Under the pieces are notes generated by a model. That model had not been told where the DNA came from, ran no database searches, and worked only from the letters and a program-made list of their open reading frames with translations. A stretch of 64,000 nt of DNA from Homoserinimonas sedimenticola (lineage in GTDB: Bacteria > Actinomycetota > Actinomycetes > Actinomycetales > Microbacteriaceae), in contig NZ_JAPELL010000001.1 of the NCBI RefSeq assembly GCF_026094475.1, positions 1,636,326 to 1,700,325 on the forward strand, in the 5' to 3' direction. Made by a program: the position numbers and the translations under genes. Of the stretch, positions 58,070-64,000 are shown piece by piece; within the stretch, counting starts at the first letter, position 1; each line of letters starts with the position of its first letter.

Positions 58070-61018
58070 TTGTCGATCGACAAGCTCGCCGCGCTCATCC
58101 GGAATCCCAGCATCGAATACCGTCCCGAGATCCGGTGGTGGCTCGCCGAGGGGCTGCACACCGACCAGACGCTCCGCCACGAGATCGACAGGGCGCACCG
58201 CCTGGGCTACGGCGGCATGGAGTTCCTCGCCATGGACGAGCCGGCGATCGATCATCGCCTCTACGGCTGGGGCTCCGAGGAGTGGGTGCACGACTCCCAG
58301 ATCGTCGTCGACGAGACCTCCGATCGCGGCATGGCCGTCAGTTTCACCTCCGGCACGAACTGGTCCAACGCCAACATCCCCACGATCACCCCGGACGATC
58401 CTGCGGCCGCCCAGGAACTCGACGTCGTAACCGAGCGGCTCTCGGGCGGAGAATCGCGCACGGGACCGCTCTCTCAGATCGACCTCGCGGCGATCCGCGT
58501 GCCCGAGGGCATGCCGATGCACCGCGACGCAGCGACCGTGCAGAGCTTCGTCGCCGCCGTTGCCGTGCGCATCGCGGAGACCCGGCTATCGGGCCCGCCC
58601 GTGCTCGACGCGAACTCCGCGATCGACCTCACGCAGGCCGTCGTCGACGGCGAGTTGGAGTGGACGGCGCCCGAGGGTGACTGGATGCTCTGTGCCTACT
58701 GGATGCACGGCACGGGCCAGACCGCCTCCCCCTCCGTTGATGTGAACTACACCGTCAACTACCTTGACCGCGCCGGCATCGAGGCCGTAATCGACTACTG
58801 GGACACGGTCGTGCTCACGCCGGAGCTTCGCGCCGGAATCGCCCGCAACGCGCGCGTGCAGATGTACATGGATTCGCTCGAGCTCTGGACCTTCGGTGCT
58901 GGCGGACTCTTCTGGGGCGCCACGGTCGCCGACGAGTTCCTGAGCCGCCGCGGCTACGACATCCGCCCGTGGTTGCCATTCCTCACCCGGGACGTCGAGA
59001 TCATGGCGTCCTCGACCGTCTACCACCACGAACCCCTCCCAGGCCAGGCCCTCACGGTCGCGAAGGTGCGCCACGACTACGTGAGCACCCTCACCGACCT
59101 CTATATCGAGAACATGCTCCGGCCCTTCGCCGAATTCCTGCACGCCAACGGCATGGGACTGCGCGCCGAGATCAGCTACGGGATGCCGTTCGAGCTGACG
59201 CGGCCGGGGCCAGAGGTCGACGGCATCGAGAACGAATCCCTCGAGTTCGCGGCACAGATCGACGCCTACCGCCTGCTCGCAGGGCCCGCCCACCTCTTCG
59301 GCAAGCAGTACTCCTCCGAGACGGGCGCCACGACCCGCAACCACATGCTCGATCACCGCTTCTACGACCAGATCATCAACACGCAACTCGCGGCCGGCAT
59401 CACCAAGACCGTCATGCACGGCTGGGCCAGCACCGCCGGCGCGGAGGGCATGACCGAGTGGCCGGGGCACGAGGGAATGCTGTCCGCATTCTCGGAGCGT
59501 TTCGACGAGCGGCAGCCCGCCGCCGAGTTCTACCCGCTCTGGACGGAGGCGCTCGCCCGCGTCCAGGCCGTGCTGCGGCAGGGCAAGCCGCGCATCGACG
59601 TCGGCATCCTGCGCACCGACCACTTCACCGACAACGGCACCGGCATGGCCTTGCTCGCCGACGACGGCACGCGCATCCCAGATGAAGACGCCTACGGGCA
59701 GATGTGGATGCGCGACCGCCAGAATCACTGGTGGCAGGACCTCGGAATGCAGGACGCCGGCTGGACCTACGAGTTCTTCGATGGCTCCCTCCTGCTGCGC
59801 GACGACGTGGAGCTGCGCGACGGCCTCGTGCAGCCCGATGGCCCCGGCTACCAGGCGCTCATCGTCTACCAGGAGGGCCTCGACGCCGATGTGGCCCGCC
59901 TGCTGCTGGACTGGGCGAGCAAGGGCCTGCCCGTGCTGCTGGTGCACGGGGCATCCGAAGTGAAGCTCCTGACCGCGAAGAGCTACATCCATCACGCCAG
60001 GGCGGCCGACCACACCCCTGGCCTCGATGGCCGCGACGAGGAGCTCGCGGCGATCATCGCCGAGCTGCTGACGCTGCCGTCGGTGCTTGAGGTGGCCACC
60101 CCGTCCGGCACGCTCGGCGCCCTCCGCTCGCTCGGCGTGGCGGGCCGGGCCGAGTTCGTCGGCGACAACCAGAGCATCCTGAGTCACCTGCGCGACGACG
60201 GCGAGCTCACCCATCTCTACGCGTACCACTACCTCTATGAAACCGGTTCATCGACGGAGGTCGAGTTCGTGCTTGAGGGCACCGGGGCCGTGCACCGCAT
60301 CGACGCGTGGACAGGAGACCTGACGCCTCACGGCGACGTGCGCACCGTCGATGGCCGTACCGTCGTCCGCGCAGAGCTCTCCCCCGGTGAGATCGGCCTG
60401 TGGACGCTCGACCGCTCCGCGAGCCACGGGGCCGGAGCCGAGCGAAGCGCGATCGTCGCCGAACTGGGCGAGTGGTCCATCCGCGTCGAAAGCTGGGACG
60501 CCGGGGAGAACGAACTCATCACTGAAGATCGCGGCCTCGGCTATGAGACGCGGGAGATCAGGCCCAGCACCGCCATCACCACGCGCAGCAGCTCAGAGTC
60601 GTCGCTTCGTCCCTGGCGTGAGCTGGCCGGGATCGGGGCGGACGTATCCGGCGTCGGCCACTACGAGACGCAGTTCACCCTCGACAGTGACCCCACAGGC
60701 ACCGCTCGCATCGTGCTCGACCTGGGCTCGACCGCGGGCGGGTTGGGTTCCGTCGCGGTCAACGGGGGCACCCCCCGCGGCTTCGACACCTCCCGTCCCC
60801 GCGTCGACATCACCTCCGATGTCCGCGCGGGCAGCAACGTTGTCGTGGTCCGGGTCGCCAGCTCGCTCAACAACCGACTTATCGCGCGCGGCTACTACGA
60901 CGAGATGGTGGACATCGTGGGCACGCTGATGACGGGCGTGCCGTCCATGCAGCCCACAACCGTGCGCGACCACGGGCTCCTCGGCCCCGTCCGGGTCGAG
61001 GTGGTGACGCTCGACTGA
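58070..61018 (+). CDS. GH106-like glycoside hydrolase (putative alpha-L-rhamnosidase)
   Basis: A 982-residue multi-domain glycosidase. It starts at TTG 58070 with AAGGAG upstream. The N-terminal catalytic region (EIRWWLAEGLHTDQTLRHEI; GYGGMEFLAMDEP) and later SETGATTRNHMLDHRFYDQI fit GH106-like alpha-rhamnosidases. A C-terminal beta-sandwich (about 810-975) resembles a galactose-binding fold (YETQFTLDSD; SSLNNRLIARGYYDEM). There is no signal peptide, so it is cytoplasmic and depends on import by the divergent MFS protein. The activity is inferred from family resemblance; the substrate could be another deoxysugar. Confidence 0.82.
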   Translation: MSIDKLAALIRNPSIEYRPEIRWWLAEGLHTDQTLRHEIDRAHRLGYGGMEFLAMDEPAIDHRLYGWGSEEWVHDSQIVVDETSDRGMAVSFTSGTNWSNANIPTITPDDPAAAQELDVVTERLSGGESRTGPLSQIDLAAIRVPEGMPMHRDAATVQSFVAAVAVRIAETRLSGPPVLDANSAIDLTQAVVDGELEWTAPEGDWMLCAYWMHGTGQTASPSVDVNYTVNYLDRAGIEAVIDYWDTVVLTPELRAGIARNARVQMYMDSLELWTFGAGGLFWGATVADEFLSRRGYDIRPWLPFLTRDVEIMASSTVYHHEPLPGQALTVAKVRHDYVSTLTDLYIENMLRPFAEFLHANGMGLRAEISYGMPFELTRPGPEVDGIENESLEFAAQIDAYRLLAGPAHLFGKQYSSETGATTRNHMLDHRFYDQIINTQLAAGITKTVMHGWASTAGAEGMTEWPGHEGMLSAFSERFDERQPAAEFYPLWTEALARVQAVLRQGKPRIDVGILRTDHFTDNGTGMALLADDGTRIPDEDAYGQMWMRDRQNHWWQDLGMQDAGWTYEFFDGSLLLRDDVELRDGLVQPDGPGYQALIVYQEGLDADVARLLLDWASKGLPVLLVHGASEVKLLTAKSYIHHARAADHTPGLDGRDEELAAIIAELLTLPSVLEVATPSGTLGALRSLGVAGRAEFVGDNQSILSHLRDDGELTHLYAYHYLYETGSSTEVEFVLEGTGAVHRIDAWTGDLTPHGDVRTVDGRTVVRAELSPGEIGLWTLDRSASHGAGAERSAIVAELGEWSIRVESWDAGENELITEDRGLGYETREIRPSTAITTRSSSESSLRPWRELAGIGADVSGVGHYETQFTLDSDPTGTARIVLDLGSTAGGLGSVAVNGGTPRGFDTSRPRVDITSDVRAGSNVVVVRVASSLNNRLIARGYYDEMVDIVGTLMTGVPSMQPTTVRDHGLLGPVRVEVVTLD

Positions 61019-61109
61019 CCTGGTCACCGATTCCCTGAGAGGAGCCGGATGCGCGCGACTGGTCAATCTCCGCGCTTCCGGCCGCCGGGGAATCACATCT
61101 TTTGACCTC

Positions 61110-61955
61110 TCACGCGCCGGCGCTCTCGGCTCGTCCGAGCCGCTCCGCGAGCGCCATCGCGTCGTAGGGCGCCCGCACCTTGGCGTCGTTGTCGAAGTAC
61201 ACGTAGCAGTCGCGGCCCTCGGCAAGCCAGCCGCGCACACGCTCGGCCCAGCGGTCGAGCGCCGCGTCGTCGTAGCCCGAGGTGTAGAGCTCGCTCTCCC
61301 CGTGCAGGCGCACGTAGGCGAAGTCGGCGGTCTGCTCCCACAGCTGCGGCCACTTGCCCGCCGTGTCGGCGACGACGGATGCCACGCCGTGACGCCGGAG
61401 GATGTCAAAGAACTCGGGGCTGTCGTAGGAGTGACTCCGCACCTCGAGGGCGTGGCGGAGGGGCGCCTCCACCACGGGGTCGTCGGGCCCCGGCCACGCG
61501 CGGCCGTCGACCCGTTCGTCATGGCGGGCGGCGAGGGCCGCGGCATCCGTCGTCGTCCGCGGGAGCTGGGTGAGGAACGCGTCGAGCACCTCCGGGTCGA
61601 AGGTGACCCGCTCGGGCAGTTGCCAGAGGAAGGGTCCGAGCTTGGGGCCCAACGCGAGCATGCCCGACGCGAAGAAGTTGGCGAGGGCGGCCTCGACGCC
61701 CTTGAGGCGAAGCAGGTGCGTGATGAAGCGCCCGCCCTTGACGGCGAAGACGAAACCCTCGGGCGTCTCGTCGCGCCAGGCTTCGTAATACTCAGGCTTC
61801 TGCAGCGAATAGAAGGAGCCGTTGAGCTCGATCGTGTCGAGGTGGCGCGAGGCATACTCGAGCTCGCGCCGCTGCGGAAGCCCCTTGGGGTAGAAGTCGC
61901 CGCGCCACGGCGCGTAGCGCCAGCCGGAGATTCCGACGCGGGCGGTGGCGGTCAT
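61110..61955 (-). CDS. DUF72 family protein
   Basis: A 281-residue TIM-barrel protein of DUF72 (YecE-like). It opens VGISGWRYAPWRGDFYPKGL, then LDTIELNGSFYSLQ, VFAVKGGRFITHLLRL and FAYVRLHGESELYTSGYDDA, the conserved strands of the family. The ATG at 61955 is chosen because it starts the family domain; the frame continues upstream without good signals. The function is unknown. It is convergent with the glycosidase gene across 91 bases that hold only a weak inverted repeat. Confidence 0.9.
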   Translation of the reverse strand: MTATARVGISGWRYAPWRGDFYPKGLPQRRELEYASRHLDTIELNGSFYSLQKPEYYEAWRDETPEGFVFAVKGGRFITHLLRLKGVEAALANFFASGMLALGPKLGPFLWQLPERVTFDPEVLDAFLTQLPRTTTDAAALAARHDERVDGRAWPGPDDPVVEAPLRHALEVRSHSYDSPEFFDILRRHGVASVVADTAGKWPQLWEQTADFAYVRLHGESELYTSGYDDAALDRWAERVRGWLAEGRDCYVYFDNDAKVRAPYDAMALAERLGRAESAGA

Positions 61956-62091
61956 GCGCCCCACGGTATGCACGGATGCTCGCGGGCGGCAGACCTGACT
62001 GGCCGACCTAGCGCCGATCCCGCCGAGAAACTCCCAGCATTCCTTCGCGTTGCAGGCGTAAATCCTGACGCACGACGATCGAGGGAGAACC

Positions 62092-63426
62092 ATGTCGAAC
62101 GGGGAGTTCGCGACGCCGAAGACCGAAACGGTGGAGGGTCGCAAGACGATCAGACGGGCGATCGGGGCATCCGCCATCGGTAACGCGACCGAATGGTTCG
62201 ACTACGGCGTCTATGCGGTCGCGGTCACCTACATCACCGCGAACTTCTTTCCCGGCGGCACGGTCTGGGCCCTTGCGACCTTCGCCATCTCCTTCCTCGT
62301 GCGCCCACTCGGCGGGCTCGTCTGGGGTCCGCTCGGTGACCGGCTCGGCCGCAAGGCGATCCTCGCCCTCACGATCATCCTCATGTCGGGCGCGACCTTC
62401 GCGATCGGCCTTCTCCCCACATTCGATGCGATCGGTTGGTGGGCGCCCGCACTCCTGATCTTCCTGCGGATGCTGCAGGGCTTCTCGACAGGCGGTGAGT
62501 ACGGTGGCGCGGCGACCTTCATGGCCGAATACTCGCCTGACAAGAAGCGCGGCTTCTTCGGCAGCTTCCTCGAATTCGGCACCCTCTTCGGCTTCGTGCT
62601 GGGCACCGCCGTCGTGTTGTTCCTGCAGCTGATCCTGAGCGACGAGGCGATGTTCGACTGGGGTTGGCGCATCCCCTTCCTCCTGGCCGGCCCCATGGGT
62701 CTCATCGGCCTCTACCTGCGCAGCAAGGTCGAGGACACCCCCGTCTTCCGCGAACTCGAGGAGGAGGGCAAGGAGGAGGAGAGCCCCACGACGGAGCTGC
62801 GCGACCTGGTGCGCAAGTACTGGCGGCCACTCCTCTCGATGGCGGGCCTCGTGATCGCCCTCAACGTCACCAATTACACGCTCCTCGCCTACATGCCCAC
62901 CTACCTGGAGACGCAGATCGGCCTGAGCCAGGACGGCTCCCTCGCCCTCATCCTCATCGGCGAGCTCGCCATGATGGCGGTCATCCCCTTCGCCGGTCGC
63001 CTCTCCGACCGGATCGGTCGCAAGCCGCTGTGGCTCACCTCGATGGCGGGTCTCTTCATCGCGGCGATCCCGCTCTATCTGCTGATGGGGACGGGTTTCG
63101 CGGGCGCACTCGTCGGATTCGCGGTGCTCGGCCTGCTTTACGTGCTGCAGCTCTCGACGATCTCGGCGACCTTCCCCGCCATGTTCCCCACGCACGTGCG
63201 GTATGCGGGCTTTGCCATCACCTACAACCTCGCGACATCCGTCTTCGGCGGCACCGCCCCGCTCATCAACGAGGCCCTCATCGATACGACGGGCGACCTG
63301 CTGATTCCGGCCTACTACATGATGGGCGCTTGCCTGGTCGGCATCGTGGCGCTCTACTTCGTACCGGAGACCGCGCGAGCCTCCATCCGTGGCACGGAGA
63401 TCCCGCGGCAAAAGCCGGGCGACTAA
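62092..63426 (+). CDS. MHS-family MFS transporter (ProP/KgtP-like)
   Basis: A 444-residue metabolite:H+ symporter. The MHS signature appears early (IGNATEWFDYGVYA), followed by LGGLVWGPLGDRLGRKAIL and GFSTGGEYGGAATFMAEYSP, typical of ProP/KgtP/ShiA relatives. A charged central loop is rich in Glu (LEEEGKEEES). Substrates in this family include proline, betaine, dicarboxylates and aromatic acids; proline is tempting with putA 7 kb away but not shown. A hairpin lies 13 bases after the stop and may end transcription. Confidence 0.92.
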   Translation: MSNGEFATPKTETVEGRKTIRRAIGASAIGNATEWFDYGVYAVAVTYITANFFPGGTVWALATFAISFLVRPLGGLVWGPLGDRLGRKAILALTIILMSGATFAIGLLPTFDAIGWWAPALLIFLRMLQGFSTGGEYGGAATFMAEYSPDKKRGFFGSFLEFGTLFGFVLGTAVVLFLQLILSDEAMFDWGWRIPFLLAGPMGLIGLYLRSKVEDTPVFRELEEEGKEEESPTTELRDLVRKYWRPLLSMAGLVIALNVTNYTLLAYMPTYLETQIGLSQDGSLALILIGELAMMAVIPFAGRLSDRIGRKPLWLTSMAGLFIAAIPLYLLMGTGFAGALVGFAVLGLLYVLQLSTISATFPAMFPTHVRYAGFAITYNLATSVFGGTAPLINEALIDTTGDLLIPAYYMMGACLVGIVALYFVPETARASIRGTEIPRQKPGD

Positions 63427-63438
63427 GACGTCTCTGAG

Positions 63439-63496
63439 CGAGTTGCCCACTTTGGACCTTTCCGAGGCCCGGGAACCCGCATAAGTGGGCAACTCG
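63439..63496. repeat. Intergenic hairpin of the GTTGCCCACTT family
   Basis: CGAGTTGCCCACTT (63439-63452) pairs with AAGTGGGCAACTCG (63483-63496) around a 30-base loop. The right half (CGCATAAGTGGGCAACTCG) is identical to that of the hairpin at 40618-40675; the inner left half has drifted. It lies just after the MHS transporter gene. Confidence 0.88.
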
Positions 63497-63604
63497 ACCG
63501 CAGGAGCGGAGCGTGGGCGAGCGTAGCGGCCCCCTGCACTGGGGCTGCCGGGGCGATGCCCAGCGGCGATAGCGTGCGACGGTCCGCCTTCGACCGTGAG
63601 GAAT

Positions 63605-64000
63605 CATGTTCCGTCCGCTCCGCACCGCTACGACGCTCGCCCTGTTCGGCGCGCTCCTGGCGACGAGCGGGTGCAGCAGCCTCGCCGAGGACCGAGCGGA
63701 TGCCGCGGTCCCGGGCATCTCTGCCACGCCGAGCTCCCCCTCCGAGGGCGAGGGCGCGGCAGACGGTTTCACGGCGGAGGCCCCGAGTGACCCCGACACG
63801 GTCGAGGAGGCGCCGGGCAAAGCATCCGTCGCGATCGACAGCGCGCCGCTGCCCGACACGGCGCTGGCGGTGCTCGCGACCCTGCCCGTCAAGGGTCGGG
63901 CGCCCAAAACGGGCTACGACCGCGAGGTGCAGTTCGGCGACGGTTGGCTCGACGTCGACCGAAACGGCTGCGACACCCGCAACGACGTGCTCGCCCGCGA
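63605..64000 (+). CDS. Lipoprotein with DUF1524-like HNH endonuclease domain (partial)
   Basis: The first 131 codons of a gene cut by the window end. A lipoprotein signal peptide (MFRPLRTATTLALFGALLAT, then SGC with Cys23) is followed by an acidic, Ser/Pro-rich linker to about residue 75. The segment LPVKGRAPKTGYDREVQFGD, then WLDVDRNGCDTRNDVLAR, is the start of secreted HNH/DUF1524-family proteins common in actinobacteria. The catalytic HNH residues lie beyond the window. The product is probably an extracellular, membrane-tethered nuclease. Confidence 0.85.

Noticed and set aside
61019-61109. Hairpin between the glycosidase and DUF72 genes
   Set aside because: Only short interrupted arms (GATTCCC/GGGAATC and GGTCA/TGACC) can be paired; too weak to call a terminator or a member of the long hairpin family.

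Overview
This is a 64 kb stretch of a high-GC Gram-positive chromosome, most likely an actinobacterium of the Microbacteriaceae type. The evidence is strong G/C bias at third codon positions, many ATGA/GTGA gene overlaps, frequent GTG starts, lipoprotein signal peptides, an ECF42-type sigma factor with its YCII partner, and a high density of GGATGC/GCATCC words. No rRNA, tRNA, phage, transposase or CRISPR array is visible. It reads as a metabolically rich chromosomal region.

Layout. 1-4.1 kb: livH, a branched-chain-type binding lipoprotein and livM (cut by the window edge), then a TetR regulator divergent from an SDR. 4.1-6.6 kb: a gene remnant, a hypothetical protein, a small thioredoxin-like protein and a CPA1 antiporter. 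6.8-11 kb: an arsenic-resistance island (flavoprotein monooxygenase, acr3, an ArsR-ArsC fusion, a second arsC, and a divergent arsR) with candidate ArsR operators. 11-12.7 kb: ECF42 sigma factor plus YCII protein, with a likely autoregulated promoter. 13-17 kb: a two-gene ABC exporter and a membrane-anchored GDPD.

17.2-37.4 kb is a large catabolic island. A minus-strand run encodes a peptide/opine-type ABC importer (binding protein, DppB, a DppC-DppD fusion, DppF), a LysR regulator and six tightly coupled enzymes: dienelactone hydrolase, PhzS-like flavin monooxygenase, an SDR lacking the usual catalytic Tyr/Lys, an NTF2-like protein, a FAH-family hydrolase and RidA. A plus-strand pair encodes an amidohydrolase with an altered metal site and a DUF3500 protein. 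A second plus operon (divergent from another LysR) encodes an HpaD-like extradiol dioxygenase, an RraA/HMG-aldolase-like protein, an HpaH-like hydratase, an HpaI-like aldolase, a SSADH-type dehydrogenase and a siderophore-interacting reductase. Together they resemble the lower homoprotocatechuate meta-cleavage route ending in pyruvate plus succinate. The upper half, however, is not the standard HPA set, so the substrate is unknown. I regard this as the best candidate for an undescribed pathway.

37-64 kb: an alpha/beta hydrolase, a TetR/SDR divergent pair with a clean palindromic operator, a DUF1622 protein, a MacB-like ABC pair, an MFS transporter, a SulP permease, a putative membrane-anchored zinc protease, an HTH / membrane protein / CPBP protease operon, an endonuclease V-like repair protein, PutA with a divergent LysR, a MarR-MFS / GH106-like glycosidase locus with two candidate operators, a DUF72 protein, an MHS-family transporter and the start of an HNH-type lipoprotein. 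Intergenic spaces carry at least six long-armed hairpins of one architecture (arms about 14-24 bp, loops mostly 20-30 nt) with different sequences. Two belong to one sequence family, and two sit against GC-rich tandem repeats.
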